64,000 nucleotides of DNA from Streptomyces sp. 1-11 (GTDB taxonomy: Bacteria > Actinomycetota > Actinomycetes > Streptomycetales > Streptomycetaceae), in contig NZ_BJTV01000009.1 of NCBI RefSeq assembly GCF_007176755.1, positions 248,001-312,000 of the forward strand. Direction: 5' to 3'. Each line of letters opens with the position of its first letter. The first letter of the stretch is position 1. Below the pieces are notes generated by a model. That model made no database searches, was not told the DNA's origin, and saw only the letters and a program-made list of their open reading frames with translations. The position numbers and the translations under genes are program-made. Shown here one piece after another: positions 17,921-27,362 of the stretch.

Positions 17921-19639
17921 CTACGCGACCGGCGGTGTGCGCAGGGCGAGGAGGGCGACGTCGTCGAGGCCGGGCGGCCGGACGCGCTGCAGGAGCTGAT
18001 CGGTGAAGGAGGTCAGCGGGCGGTGGGCCAGGGCCGCCGCGTGCTGGCGCAGCTCGGCCAGCCCCTCGTCGAGGGTGCGGCCGGGCGCCTCGATGAGGCC
18101 GTCCGTGTAGAGCAGGAGCGTGCTGTCCGGCGGCAGCGTCGTCGTGGCGTCGGGCCGGGTGACGCGGGTACCGGTGCCGAGCAGCAGGCCGTGCCCGTCG
18201 GTGAGGTACTCGGTCAGGCCGTCGTGGGTGATGAGCAGCGGCGGGGGATGGCCGGCGTTGGTCCAGGAGAGCTGCCAGAGGCCGTCGTCGGTGCGGGTCA
18301 GCCGGGCGAAGACGAGGGTGGCCATCGCCACGTCGGTGATCGGCATGATCGCCTCGTCGAGCCGGTCGACGATCCTGCTGGGCGGCTTCTGCTGGGACCA
18401 GGCGTAGGCGCGGAGCATGTTCCGCAACTGCGCCATCCCGGCGGCGGCCTCCAGGTCATGGCCCACGACGTCGCCGACGGCCAGTGCGGTGGCGCCGTCG
18501 GAGAGGGTGAAGGCGTCGTACCAGTCGCCGCCCACCTGCGAGGCGTCGGGGGCGGGCAGGTAGCGCACCGTCAGCTGCAGCCCGGGCACGCGCGGCATCT
18601 GCGGCAGCAGGTGGTTCTGCATGGTCTCGGCCACCGCCCGCTGGCGCTGGTAGAGGCGCGCGTTGTCCAGGGCAAGACCGGCACGGCGGGCTATGTCCTC
18701 CAGCAAGGTGAGGTCGGCGACGGTGAAGTCGTCCGGCTGCCCGGCGCGGCCCAGCGTCAGCGCGCCCAGCACGGCCCGGGTGCTGCGGATGGGCGCGATG
18801 GCGGCGGAACGGATGCCGGTCGCGTCGAACAGGCGGCGCTGCTCGACCGCGATGCCGGAGTCCGGGGCGCCGCGGTAGGTCTCCGGACCCGTGAGCGTGG
18901 AGGCGACGCCCCGCAGGGCCCGGGACAGCGGCATCGGTGACGTCTCCGGCACCGGCGGCATCGGCCCCTGGAGGTTCTCGTGATGGACCAGTGTGCTGCC
19001 GTCGGCCTGGACCACGGCGGCCCGCCACACCTCGTCGCGCTCGGTGATCAGGTCGATGACGGCCCAGTCCGCCAGCCGGGGCAGGACCAGGTCCACCAGC
19101 CGGCGCAGCGCCTCGTCGACGTCGAGGGTCGAGGTCAGTCGCGTGGTGGTCTCGGCGAGCAGGGCCAGTCGTTCCAGATCGGTGAGCGTCTCCGTCGCCT
19201 CGTCGGGGTGCGGGCCGGACCGCGGTGGCTCCGTCAGGGGGTGGAAGACCACGAGCGTGCCGCTCTCCTCGGCGCCGATGTCGTAGGGGGCGAGCATCCA
19301 GGAGATGGGCAGCAGGGAGCCGTCGGCGTGCGCGAAGTAGTCGATGTTGCCGTGCGCCGGGTGCCCGGAGTGGAACGCCTTGCGCATGCCGCACTGCGTG
19401 GCGGGCAGCCGCTGTCCCCGTGACCCGCGGTGCAGCAGGTCATGGGCGTCCTGGCCGATCATGTCCTCGGGTCTGCGGCCCAGCAGGCGCCAGCCGGGCG
19501 TGTTGACGGCGACGATGTGGCCCTGCTCGTCGACGGCGTAGGCGCCGGCGCCGATGGCCTCCAGCGCGCGGGTCAGCCGGGGCGAGGGCGCTGCCCGGAT
19601 CCGCTCGTCGCGCGTCTCCGTGCTCTCCGGCCGCCCCAT
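17921..19639 (-). CDS. PAS-GAF-SpoIIE protein phosphatase
   Basis: 572-residue three-module sensor phosphatase. A PAS domain is at residues ~20-130 (GAGAYAVDEQGHIVAVNTPG), GAF at ~165-325 (LADWAVIDLITERDEVWRAA, GVASTLTGPETYRGAPDSG) and SpoIIE PP2C at ~345-565. The catalytic metal sites are in GGDWYDAF and VGDVVGHDLEAAA, with NAGHPPPLL and LLLYTDGLIE following. It is likely to dephosphorylate an anti-sigma antagonist in response to light, redox or a ligand. It is distinct from the shorter phosphatase at 15.3 kb and probably feeds a different switch. Confidence 0.92.
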   Translation of the reverse strand: MGRPESTETRDERIRAAPSPRLTRALEAIGAGAYAVDEQGHIVAVNTPGWRLLGRRPEDMIGQDAHDLLHRGSRGQRLPATQCGMRKAFHSGHPAHGNIDYFAHADGSLLPISWMLAPYDIGAEESGTLVVFHPLTEPPRSGPHPDEATETLTDLERLALLAETTTRLTSTLDVDEALRRLVDLVLPRLADWAVIDLITERDEVWRAAVVQADGSTLVHHENLQGPMPPVPETSPMPLSRALRGVASTLTGPETYRGAPDSGIAVEQRRLFDATGIRSAAIAPIRSTRAVLGALTLGRAGQPDDFTVADLTLLEDIARRAGLALDNARLYQRQRAVAETMQNHLLPQMPRVPGLQLTVRYLPAPDASQVGGDWYDAFTLSDGATALAVGDVVGHDLEAAAGMAQLRNMLRAYAWSQQKPPSRIVDRLDEAIMPITDVAMATLVFARLTRTDDGLWQLSWTNAGHPPPLLITHDGLTEYLTDGHGLLLGTGTRVTRPDATTTLPPDSTLLLYTDGLIEAPGRTLDEGLAELRQHAAALAHRPLTSFTDQLLQRVRPPGLDDVALLALRTPPVA

Positions 19640-19777
19640 GTCCTCGCCTCCCGCTCATCTGTTCCGGCTCCGCGCCGCCGCTCGACGCGCCGTGCGAGGC
19701 CCTTGCCTGTCCCTTGTACCCCGTCTGCCCCACTGAAGGGGAGAAACCACGGCCCGGCCCCCCGGCCCGCCCATCGG

Positions 19778-20614
19778 TCAGGGGTGTTCGCAGAGCTGGA
19801 GAACACCGGCGACGGAGAAGCACAGGGCGCCCGTGAGCGTGCCCCAGTTCGCGATGCCGGTGCTGACGAGGTCGCCGGTGACGGGGCGGTCGAAGGCGGC
19901 GACGGCAGAGACCATGAACAGGGCGGAGCCGAGCTGGTTCACCGCGACGATCCACCAGCCGGGACTGCGCGGGCGGGCGCAGGGGCGGCCGCCGTGACAG
20001 ATCTCGGCGAATCCCAGGTGCCCGGAGATCAGGAAGAGCACGCAGCCGATCACGTCGGGCACCCAGATCAAGCGGTTGGTCTGCTGGATGCTCAGGCCCC
20101 GCAGGAACGAGTCGATCAGGTTGACGGCGAACACCAGGGTGCCGGCGAGGAGCACGAACGCGCTCAGCCAGTCCAGCCGCATCGGCTCGTAGCTCCACCA
20201 GCGCCAGCGGCGCGTGATCAGCCGGCCCCCGGCGTGGAGCGGAGCGTTGATCACCTGGAGCAGTGACACGTAGCCGCCGGTGTTGAAGAACAGACCGCCG
20301 GCGAAGTAGACGGCGGCGCACCGCAAGGCGTCACCTGAGCCGAACTGGGCGATGCCCGCGCCCACCGAGAAGAGGGCTCCGCCGATGACGAAGGCGGACG
20401 CCGCGATGACGTTGAGCCTGCGCAGCCGGCCGACGGACACCGCGTCCGCGCGGGCGTGACGGCTGTGTGCGGCGCCGGGCGGACGGACGACGACCGTGCC
20501 GCGCCGCCGGGCGTCTCGTGACTCCCACACCACGGTCCCACCGCCGGGAGGGTGTGACGTCAGCCTGGTGACGAACGGCCCCGCGCCCTCGGCCTGCTGC
20601 TCCGGCTGCCCCAC
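19778..20614 (-). CDS. Integral membrane protein, YrhK-domain type
   Basis: 278-residue protein with about seven hydrophobic segments after a 65-residue polar N-terminus. The first, NVIAASAFVIGGALFSVGAG, and the adjacent GGLFFNTGGYVSLLQVIN resemble the YrhK repeat of uncharacterised membrane proteins. No catalytic residues are obvious. It stands alone between the PAS-GAF-SpoIIE phosphatase gene and the second tRNA-like element. Function unknown. Confidence 0.7.
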   Translation of the reverse strand: MGQPEQQAEGAGPFVTRLTSHPPGGGTVVWESRDARRRGTVVVRPPGAAHSRHARADAVSVGRLRRLNVIAASAFVIGGALFSVGAGIAQFGSGDALRCAAVYFAGGLFFNTGGYVSLLQVINAPLHAGGRLITRRWRWWSYEPMRLDWLSAFVLLAGTLVFAVNLIDSFLRGLSIQQTNRLIWVPDVIGCVLFLISGHLGFAEICHGGRPCARPRSPGWWIVAVNQLGSALFMVSAVAAFDRPVTGDLVSTGIANWGTLTGALCFSVAGVLQLCEHP

Positions 20615-20739
20615 GCGTCGAGGTTAGACGGCGGGCGGCCCCGCGATCGCTGCGAAACGCCGCCCCGCCCAGGGCGTGGGCCAGCCGGCCGGGCACTCGT
20701 CGTGTACGGGCGGCCCAGGGTCTGGGCCGGTCGCGCGTG

Positions 20740-20838
<99 letters not shown>

Positions 20839-21082
20839 TCGTTCCCGGCCCGGCGTTTTCCCGGCCCGTTCACGTGAACGAGACTGGCAGGCCCCCCTGA
20901 CGTGCCGCTGATGGGGCGCTGACGCGCGGCGGGCGGGAGCGCGGCGGCCCCGGGCGCGAGCCGGCCGGCTCGTCCCCCTCCCGAGCCGGCCGGCTCGCCC
21001 CTCCCGGTCGTGACCGGCCCACCCCGGCGCGGGCCAGAAACTCGGTGGCGGACCCGGGCGGCCGTTGGCCACCATGCCACGC

Positions 21083-21640
21083 ATGAGCGATCAACCCGCG
21101 CGCTGGACACAGGCGACCGTCTACCCCGACATGTGGTCGGACCCGGACGACGACCCGCGCAACAACGAGAACAGTCCGGAGGGCGAACTGGCCACGCTCA
21201 CCGACTTCCTGGCGAACTACCGCCTGACCCTGCGGATGAAGTGCGAGGGGCTGGACGCGGAACAACTGGCCCGCAGGTCCGTCCCGCCGTCGACGATGTC
21301 GCTGCTCGGGCTGCTCCGGCACCTCGCCGAGGTGGAGAGGGACTGGCGCAACTGGCTCGGCGACGGCGAACCGCTGCCGAAGCTGTACGGGGCGCGGGAC
21401 GCCGACTTCCTGGAAGCCGTCGCGGAGCAGTCCGTGGTCGACGCGGCCCTCGCCGATCTGGAGCGTGAGCAGGCCGCCACCGACGCCGCGCTCGCCGCGT
21501 ACCGGGATCTGGGCGAGCGCGTCGGGAAGGACGGCATCGCCGTGCGGGAGCTGCTGGTGCACAGGATCGACGAGTACGCCCGCCACTGCGGCCACGCCGA
21601 CCTGCTGCGCGAGTGCGTGGACGGAAGAGTCGGCCAGTGA
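21083..21640 (+). CDS. DinB-superfamily protein (DUF664 type)
   Basis: 185-residue four-helix-bundle protein. The N-terminal WSDPDDDPRNNENSPEGELATL is followed by ARRSVPPSTMSLLGLLRHLAEVERDW, whose His is the first metal ligand, and by LLVHRIDEYARHCGHADLLRE with two more His. This is the metal-binding triad of DinB/YfiT proteins, many of which are thiol-dependent transferases (mycothiol or bacillithiol). Substrate unknown. Starts at 21065, 21074 and 21083 are in frame. None has a strong ribosome site, so the start is uncertain by a few residues. Confidence 0.83.
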   Translation: MSDQPARWTQATVYPDMWSDPDDDPRNNENSPEGELATLTDFLANYRLTLRMKCEGLDAEQLARRSVPPSTMSLLGLLRHLAEVERDWRNWLGDGEPLPKLYGARDADFLEAVAEQSVVDAALADLEREQAATDAALAAYRDLGERVGKDGIAVRELLVHRIDEYARHCGHADLLRECVDGRVGQ

Positions 21641-21693
21641 CCGGCCCGGGACCGGTCCCGGCGGACCGGTCCCGGGGCGCGAAATCGCGCGAA

Positions 21694-21731
21694 AGGACGT
21701 GACGCGGCCCATAGGAGCCATGTCACGTCCT
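21694..21731. terminator. Inverted repeat downstream of the DinB gene
   Basis: Perfect 10-base inverted repeat AGGACGTGAC (21694-21703) and GTCACGTCCT (21722-21731) with an 18-base loop. It starts 53 bases after the DinB stop and has no U tract. A terminator of the Streptomyces stem-only type is likely, but the site could also be an operator. Confidence 0.5.
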
Positions 21732-22014
21732 AAGCGAGGTCGTAGGAGCGGTCCGCGGCGACGGGGGCGATCAGGCGGCGAGAAGTCCGATATGAGGCAT
21801 GTCTACTCTCCTGGGTAGTAGGTCACACTCTTGCGCGGTATCGGCGGGCCTGCCAAACATGTTGCTCGTTGCCGCCCCGCACACCGCGGGGCGACCGGGC
21901 GTCCATCGCCGGGTGTGCCCGCCGCCTCGTGCGGCACGGGTCCCGCCCCGGAGCCCTGCAGCGCGACCGGCACCCGGCCGGCGCTACCCGCAGACACCCA
22001 GGAGTCCCTCACCT
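21732..22014. other. Long leader region of the transglycosylase gene
   Basis: About 280 bases without a credible gene. It contains several short GC-rich inverted repeats (for example GCCGGGTGC-type stems). A structured 5' leader is plausible because Streptomyces cell-wall hydrolase genes often carry one. I could not match it to the c-di-AMP (ydaO) riboswitch pattern. Confidence 0.3.
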
Positions 22015-22539
22015 ATGACCGCGATCACCGCCAACCGCCGCCTTGCCCGCCTGCGCACCCTCGCTCTGACCGGCATCGCCACGACTGGCGCCGCGACCGT
22101 GGCCCTCACCCTGATGCCGGCTTCCGCGCAGGCCGCCGAGGCCCGGCAGACCGCCCACACCGTCACCGCCCCCGCGCGCGACGGCAGCACCGCCCCCAAG
22201 AGCGGCACCGGCAGCGTTTCCGGGAACCTCGACGGCTGGATCAAGCAGTCGCTGGCCATCATGAAGGAGAAGGGCATCCCGGGCAGCTACGAAGGCCTGC
22301 ACCGCAACATCATGCGCGAGTCCGGCGGCAACCCCAACGCCCAGAACAACTGGGACGTCAACGCGCAGAACGGGATCCCGTCCAAGGGCCTGCTGCAGGT
22401 GATCGACCCCACCTTCAAGGCCTACCACGTCCCCGGCACCGCCAACAGCGTCACCGACCCGGTCGCCAACATCACCGCGGCCGCCAACTACGCGGCGCAC
22501 CGCTACGGTTCCATCGACAACGTCAACTCCGCGTACTGA
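22015..22539 (+). CDS. Secreted lytic transglycosylase (SLT domain)
   Basis: 174-residue exported cell-wall hydrolase. The signal peptide covers residues 1-40 (basic RRLARLRTLALTGIATTGAA, hydrophobic core, AQAAEA cleavage). The lysozyme-like SLT domain is at ~80-174, with the catalytic Glu in HRNIMRESGGNPNAQN, the family Gly-rich IPSKGLLQVIDPTFKAYHV, and NITAAANYAAHRYGS. It cleaves the MurNAc-GlcNAc bond of peptidoglycan. The ATG at 22015 is preceded by GGAG. It is a single-gene unit. Confidence 0.9.
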   Translation: MTAITANRRLARLRTLALTGIATTGAATVALTLMPASAQAAEARQTAHTVTAPARDGSTAPKSGTGSVSGNLDGWIKQSLAIMKEKGIPGSYEGLHRNIMRESGGNPNAQNNWDVNAQNGIPSKGLLQVIDPTFKAYHVPGTANSVTDPVANITAAANYAAHRYGSIDNVNSAY

Positions 22540-22644
22540 GAACCCGGCCGGACGCCCAACCACCCGGAACCGACGGCGCGTCCAGGTGGTCCTCCCGGCA
22601 CCGACCTGCACGGCAGGCCGGCCCGGTGAGTCGCCGAGGGCCGC

Positions 22645-23472
22645 TCATGGTGCGGTGAACAGGGCCGGGAAACGCGGGCCGAGCCAGGGGCGGGGACCCC
22701 AGGCGAGGACCTGCCCCCGGGCGATCGCCCGCCAGGGATCGAGCCGGCCCAGGGCGATGAGCAGGAAGGCCACGGGGCCGAGCAGGATGGTGCAGTCCGC
22801 GCGCCGCTGCGGCGGCCCGGGCGTCACCCGCACCTCACCGCCGTCGAGCGACACCGCGAACTCCGCGCCCCCGCGCAGCCGGATGCGGTAACGGGCCCTG
22901 AGCCGGGCCGTGGCCACGGGGTCGGCCACACGCGGCATGACCGACAGCATGAACGGCATGCACAGGCTGACCCGGGCCGGGTCGACCATGTGCGGGCGTC
23001 GCATCGCGCGAGCCAGGTCGTATCCGTGGCCGAGCATGTGCGTGAGCAGGTACGAGGCGAGAACGGACCGGTCCATCACGCCCAACGGCGTGGCCGGCGC
23101 CGGACCGTCGGCCGCGGTGCGCGACAGGGCGTCGAGGAACGCCCCGGCCTGCTCCGTGATCATCGTCGCGAGCGGCCCCGCCCGGCGTTCCGTGAAGGCG
23201 GCGAGGGACTGCGCGTTCGCCGCCGCGAGACTTCGCGGTGTTCCGTCGCCATAGGGACGCTCCCGCCCGGCGGCCAAGTCGGCCATCAGCTCGTTCGCCA
23301 TGGCGAGGTGTGCGGCAACCTCACCGACGGTCCACTCCGACCCCGGCACGGACAGTGCCGTGTCGCCCGCGCTCCGCACCAGCGCGGCTATCTCCTCGGC
23401 GGTGCCGCGGATCGCCTGCCCCAGCCCCTCGGGCAGCTCCCACGAGCCGTCCCGCCGTACCGTCGTGCCCAC
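22645..23472 (-). CDS. Maleylpyruvate-isomerase-type (mycothiol-dependent DinB) protein
   Basis: 275-residue protein with the actinobacterial mycothiol-dependent maleylpyruvate isomerase N-terminal fold. Residues 35-60 contain VPGSEWTVGEVAAHLAMANELMADL, with the first metal His, and LTHMLGHGYDLARAM holds the other His ligands. The C-terminal ~90 residues form an SCP2-like domain. Members use mycothiol as cofactor or act as thiol transferases. The reaction of this one is unknown. Confidence 0.78.
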   Translation of the reverse strand: MGTTVRRDGSWELPEGLGQAIRGTAEEIAALVRSAGDTALSVPGSEWTVGEVAAHLAMANELMADLAAGRERPYGDGTPRSLAAANAQSLAAFTERRAGPLATMITEQAGAFLDALSRTAADGPAPATPLGVMDRSVLASYLLTHMLGHGYDLARAMRRPHMVDPARVSLCMPFMLSVMPRVADPVATARLRARYRIRLRGGAEFAVSLDGGEVRVTPGPPQRRADCTILLGPVAFLLIALGRLDPWRAIARGQVLAWGPRPWLGPRFPALFTAP

Positions 23473-23614
23473 GTCACCAGCTCCGTTTCCCGCCCGCCGG
23501 ACGCGTCCGACGTGCCGGCGGCGCTGGTACCCAACCAGACGCGACGGCGCATCACAAGCCCCGCCGCCCGCGGAGGGCCGTGACGGAAGCCGGGGGCTGC
23601 CGGCGGGACCCCCG

Positions 23615-24016
23615 TCAGTCCTTCCGCGCCTTTCCCGGCGTCCGGCCGGCGGGTACGGAACAGGCGGCCGTACTGCCCGGCAGCCGGTGGCGGTTGCGGG
23701 CGACGGCGCGGTAGACGCCGTGGGCGAGCAGACGCACCGGCGCGAGCTGCAGCACCGCTCCGGCGACGGCCCAGCCGCCGCGTGCGCTCGACAGCAGTTT
23801 CGCCACCGCCTGCGCGCCGCCGTACACGGTTCCGTCGGGCGTGACCCACAGCGCCTCGTACTCGGCCCGTTCCTCGGTGACGCCCAGAGTCTCCAGTTCG
23901 GCCCACTGGCGGGCCGTGATGTCGCAAGGGGGCCTGATCCACCGTCGTACGAGGTTCACCGAGGCCGTGCAGAAGCCGCAGTCGCCGTCGTACACCAGCA
24001 CGGGTCGCGTTCGCAT
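23615..24016 (-). CDS. DCC-family (DUF393) thiol-disulfide oxidoreductase-like protein
   Basis: 133-residue protein starting MRTRPVLVYDGDCGFC. The DxDCxFC motif at residues 10-16 defines the DCC family, a thioredoxin-fold group with a CxxC-like redox site. A conserved middle segment, EYEALWVTPDGTVYGGAQAVAKLL, and a hydrophobic helix follow. Redox function is inferred from the family name only; no substrate is known. Its terminal 25 residues are low-complexity and may be dispensable. Confidence 0.83.
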   Translation of the reverse strand: MRTRPVLVYDGDCGFCTASVNLVRRWIRPPCDITARQWAELETLGVTEERAEYEALWVTPDGTVYGGAQAVAKLLSSARGGWAVAGAVLQLAPVRLLAHGVYRAVARNRHRLPGSTAACSVPAGRTPGKARKD

Positions 24017-24104
24017 ACCTCCATGATGCGTCGGCCGGTGCGTGCGCCGCGGGCGCGGGGCCGGCCGCCCCGCGCCCGCGTGCCCCGTCGAACGGGCCGT
24101 CGGC

Positions 24105-24350
24105 TCAGGCGGCCAGGGACTGGGACGTCCGCGTGGCCGTACGCCGGTTCGCGCAGAGCTGTGCCAGGAGGGCGTCGGCGGCGGCGAGGGCCTCGTCGAT
24201 CGTCTGGGTGCCGGTCATGACGCAGAGCGTGTAGGAAGTGTCCTCCAGCTCTCTGCTCGAGCGGCCGGTGGGCCGCAGGTCATGGCGGAAGCGGGCATCG
24301 GCGAATCGAGCCAGCACCGAACGCAGTTCCTTCTCCGCAGGCAGCAGCAC
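24105..24350 (-). CDS. DUF5133-family protein
   Basis: 81-residue protein with the DUF5133 pattern common in Streptomyces: LLPAEKELRSVLARF at the start, then ELEDTSYTLCVMTGTQTIDEALAAA. DUF5133 proteins are often encoded near regulators and have no assigned function. I start it at the GTG at 24350, where the family begins. The in-frame ATG at 24476 would add an Arg-rich segment that does not look native and would overlap the next gene. Confidence 0.75.
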   Translation of the reverse strand: MLLPAEKELRSVLARFADARFRHDLRPTGRSSRELEDTSYTLCVMTGTQTIDEALAAADALLAQLCANRRTATRTSQSLAA

Positions 24351-24472
24351 AGCGACAACCTCTCTCGAAGACGGGCCGTCACCCGGGGGCCCGTGACATC
24401 CGTGACTCGTGTGCCCCCGAAGGATCACGGTATGCACCACCGCCGTCGCACGCCGCCGACGACGCCCCCGTG

Positions 24473-25363
24473 TCACTCGTGGCCGGCCGCGCCCGGAGTC
24501 CCTTCCCAGAACGCGCGCAGTTCGGCGACGAGCGCCTCGGGAGCGTCCTCGGCGATGTGGTGTCCGGAGTCGACCGGGCCGCCCACCAGCCGGTCGCCCG
24601 CCCAGTCGCGCCAGACGCCGAGCACGTCCCCGTAGAGGCCGGCCATGTCGTCACGGGTGGCCCACAGCACCTGCAGCGGGCAGCCGATACGCCGGCCGGC
24701 CCGCCGGTCGGCCTCGTCGTGCTCCCGGTCGACCCCGAGACCGGCGCGGTAGTCCTCGCACATGGCGTGCACGGTGGCCGGGTCGTGGATCGCCCGCCTG
24801 AAGTCCTCGTACGCCTCCGCGCCCATCTGCTCGGCACCGGCCTTGTACCAGGCGTCGGGGTCGGCGTTGATGACGCGTTCCGCGGGTTTGTCCGTCTGTC
24901 CGAGGAAGAACCAGTGCCACCAGCTCGCCGCGAACCCGGCGTCACAGCGCGCGAGCGCCTCCGCGATGGGGACGGCGTCCAGCACGCTGAGGGCGGACAC
25001 GGCCTCGGGGTGGTCCAGGGCCAGGCGTGTGGCCACGTACGCGCCCCGGTCGTGTCCCACCACCGCGAACCGCTCGTGTCCGAGCCGGCGCATGACCGCG
25101 AGGCAGTCGCCGGCCATGGCGCGCTTGGCGTAGGGGCGGTGCTCCGGGTCGGTCGCGGGCTTGTCGGACTGGCCGTAGCCGCGCAGGTCGGGGCAGACGA
25201 CGGTGTAGCCGGCCGAAGCGAGCAGCGGGGCGACCCGGTGCCAGGTGGCGTGCGTGCGCGGGTGCCCGTGCAGGAGCAGGACGCCGGGGCCCTCGCCGCC
25301 GTGACGCACGCGCAGTCGCGCGCCGTCGCCCTCGCAGCGCGTCGTCTCGAAGCCTTCGAACAC
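24473..25363 (-). CDS. Alpha/beta hydrolase related to haloacetate dehalogenase
   Basis: 296-residue hydrolase. The nucleophile is an Asp (VVGHDRGAY, Asp105) rather than a Ser, as in haloalkane/haloacetate dehalogenases and epoxide hydrolases. Other family landmarks are LLHGHPRTHATWHRVAPLL, CPDLRGYGQSDKP, SWWHWFFLG (the halide-contacting His-Trp pair of fluoroacetate dehalogenase), CEDYRAG and catalytic GHHIAED. The position equivalent to the second carboxylate-binding Arg of fluoroacetate dehalogenase is Tyr109. A haloacid substrate is therefore uncertain, and an epoxide or another ester is possible. Confidence 0.82.
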   Translation of the reverse strand: MFEGFETTRCEGDGARLRVRHGGEGPGVLLLHGHPRTHATWHRVAPLLASAGYTVVCPDLRGYGQSDKPATDPEHRPYAKRAMAGDCLAVMRRLGHERFAVVGHDRGAYVATRLALDHPEAVSALSVLDAVPIAEALARCDAGFAASWWHWFFLGQTDKPAERVINADPDAWYKAGAEQMGAEAYEDFRRAIHDPATVHAMCEDYRAGLGVDREHDEADRRAGRRIGCPLQVLWATRDDMAGLYGDVLGVWRDWAGDRLVGGPVDSGHHIAEDAPEALVAELRAFWEGTPGAAGHE

Positions 25364-25609
25364 GCAACCTCCCAGGGTCGGTTACGAGGCGACTGCCCCG
25401 GGGCCGCGCGATCACGCCGGCCGGCGCAGCCGCGCGGGGCGGAGCCGAGCGCGGGCCGCCCGTTCCGTCGTACGGGTGGGGCGGCGGCCGATGAGTTCTC
25501 GCCCGGCCGGCGGTCGTACATCCTGAATGGTGCGTCTCGGCCGCGAGCGCGGCCGCGGCCTGCACGGACCGCCCGTCAGAACCCGGACACAACACACCGA
25601 GGACCCAGG

Positions 25610-26182
25610 ATGCGCACTCTGATCAGCACCGCCTTCGTCTCGCTCGACGGCGTCGTGGAGGCCCCGGGCGGCGAGCCCGGTTACCGGAACTCCGGCTGGA
25701 CCTTCAAGCACGCCGAGTTCCTCCCGGAGGCCTTCGAGATCAAGGGGCGGGAGCAGAAGGAAGCCACCGCGATGCTGATGGGCCGGCTGAGCTACGAGGC
25801 GTTCAGCCCCGTGTGGCCGGACATGACGGAATTCGCCGACTACAAGGTCATGCCGAAGTTCGTCGTCTCCACCACCCTCACCGAGGACGACCTCGTGCCC
25901 GACTGGGGCGAGACCACGATCCTGCGCTCGCTCGACGAGGTCGCCGCGCTGAAGGAGACCGAGGGCGGCCCGATCATCGTCCACGGCAGCGCCTCCCTGA
26001 ACCGGTCCCTCTCCGACGCCGGCCTCATCGACCGGTACCACCTGCTGGTCTTCCCGCTCCTGCTCGGCGCGGGCAAGCGGCTGTTCAGCGACACGGACAA
26101 GGACGCCCAGAAGCTGAAGCTGGTCGAGCACGAGGCCTACGCCAACGGCCTGCAGAAGAACGTGTTCGACGTCGTCCGCTGA
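25610..26182 (+). CDS. RibD C-terminal (dihydrofolate-reductase-like) family protein
   Basis: 190-residue protein of the RibD_C reductase family. It starts MRTLISTAFVSLDGVVEAPGG and contains TAMLMGRLSYEAF, KFVVSTTLTEDDL, and the NADPH-loop-like GGPIIVHGSASLNRSL near residue 120, followed by HLLVFPLLLGAGKRLF. These proteins reduce pterin- or flavin-like substrates with NADPH, but most remain uncharacterised. The gene is monocistronic, with its start behind GAGGACCCAGG. Confidence 0.87.
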   Translation: MRTLISTAFVSLDGVVEAPGGEPGYRNSGWTFKHAEFLPEAFEIKGREQKEATAMLMGRLSYEAFSPVWPDMTEFADYKVMPKFVVSTTLTEDDLVPDWGETTILRSLDEVAALKETEGGPIIVHGSASLNRSLSDAGLIDRYHLLVFPLLLGAGKRLFSDTDKDAQKLKLVEHEAYANGLQKNVFDVVR

Positions 26183-26343
26183 GCGGGCTCCCCGACCGCC
26201 CCTGCCCGTCCGGTGCCTCCCGCTCGTGTCCGTGCCGTCGTGCTCCGAGTTTTGGAACACGCTTTACGCGATACACGCAACTGTGGCCCGCTTCCTCACT
26301 GTCTGACAGGGAGTTGGGCCTGACATGGCCGAATGAAGAGAAA

Positions 26344-27342
26344 GTGGGGCAGTTCGTGGGACGGGGCAAGAGCGGCATAGGGATCGCAGTCGTGACGGGC
26401 GCGATGCTGTTCGCGGTGAGCGCGTGCGGAGGCACCGGCGACGACAAGGCGGGCGGCGACGACGCGAAGGCGCCCGGCGGGCACAGCGCCGGCGCCTCGC
26501 CGTCGCCGACGAAGCCCAAGGGGCCGCCGATGCTGCTGGAGACCATCACCCCGCAGACGGGGACCACGGTCGGCGTCGCCATGCCGATCTCGGTGGTCTT
26601 CACCGACCCCGTGGCCCAGAAGGCACGGGCCGGCGTGGAGAAGCACATGAAGGTGAGCGCCTCGCAGCCGGTGGCCGGCGCCTGGCACTGGTTCGGCGAC
26701 AAGCGTGCCGACTGGCGTCCGAAGACGTACTGGCCGGCAGGTACGAAGGTGAAGATCGAGGCCGACATGCAGGGCGTGAGCAACGGCAACGGCCGCTACG
26801 GCGTGCACGGTTACACGCACAGCTTCACGGTCGGCGACGACGTGCGCGCGGATGTGTCGGTGACCGGCCACACCATGAAGGTGACCAGGAACGGCAAGCT
26901 GGTGCGCACCCTGGCGATCAACGCGGGCAGTTCCCAGTACCCGACGTGGAACGGCACGATGGCCGTCATCGACAAGCAGGAGAAGGTCCACATGACCTCC
27001 TGCAGCGTCGGCATCAGCTGCGACAAGGGCAGCTCCGACTACTACGACCTGACCCTGCCCTGGGACGTCCACCTCACCCAGTCCGGCACCTACGTGCACT
27101 ACTCGACCGGTGACCCCAACCCGGGCAGCGGCAGCGCCCGCGGCTCGCACGGCTGCGTCCACCTGTCCATGTCGGACGCCAAGTGGTTCTACGGCCAGGT
27201 CAAGCAGGGCGATCCCGTCACCATCACGGGCTCGTCCCGCGCCAAGGCCCCGGCCGACAACGGGTACGCCGACTTCAACCTGGGCTGGGACGAGTGGCTC
27301 GCGGCGAGCGGATCCGGGGAGGGGACCACCGCGGCACTGTGA
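26344..27342 (+). CDS. L,D-transpeptidase lipoprotein
   Basis: 332-residue cell-wall crosslinking enzyme. A lipoprotein signal ends in the lipobox VSAC (about residue 27). A Gly/Pro/Ser linker is followed by an Ig-like domain (~60-170) and the YkuD catalytic domain (~180-300). SHGCVHLSMSDAKWFY contains the catalytic Cys and His. L,D-transpeptidases form 3-3 peptidoglycan links and resist most beta-lactams. The GTG at 26344 was chosen; a GTG at 26356 would also keep the whole signal. The gene is ended by a strong hairpin at 27363. Confidence 0.88.
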   Translation: MGQFVGRGKSGIGIAVVTGAMLFAVSACGGTGDDKAGGDDAKAPGGHSAGASPSPTKPKGPPMLLETITPQTGTTVGVAMPISVVFTDPVAQKARAGVEKHMKVSASQPVAGAWHWFGDKRADWRPKTYWPAGTKVKIEADMQGVSNGNGRYGVHGYTHSFTVGDDVRADVSVTGHTMKVTRNGKLVRTLAINAGSSQYPTWNGTMAVIDKQEKVHMTSCSVGISCDKGSSDYYDLTLPWDVHLTQSGTYVHYSTGDPNPGSGSARGSHGCVHLSMSDAKWFYGQVKQGDPVTITGSSRAKAPADNGYADFNLGWDEWLAASGSGEGTTAAL

Positions 27343-27362
27343 CCCGCCGCGGTTCTCCTTCA

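Noticed and set aside
21732-22014. c-di-AMP (ydaO) riboswitch before the transglycosylase gene
   Set aside because: Gene context fits, but I could not find the conserved ydaO core bases in the leader.
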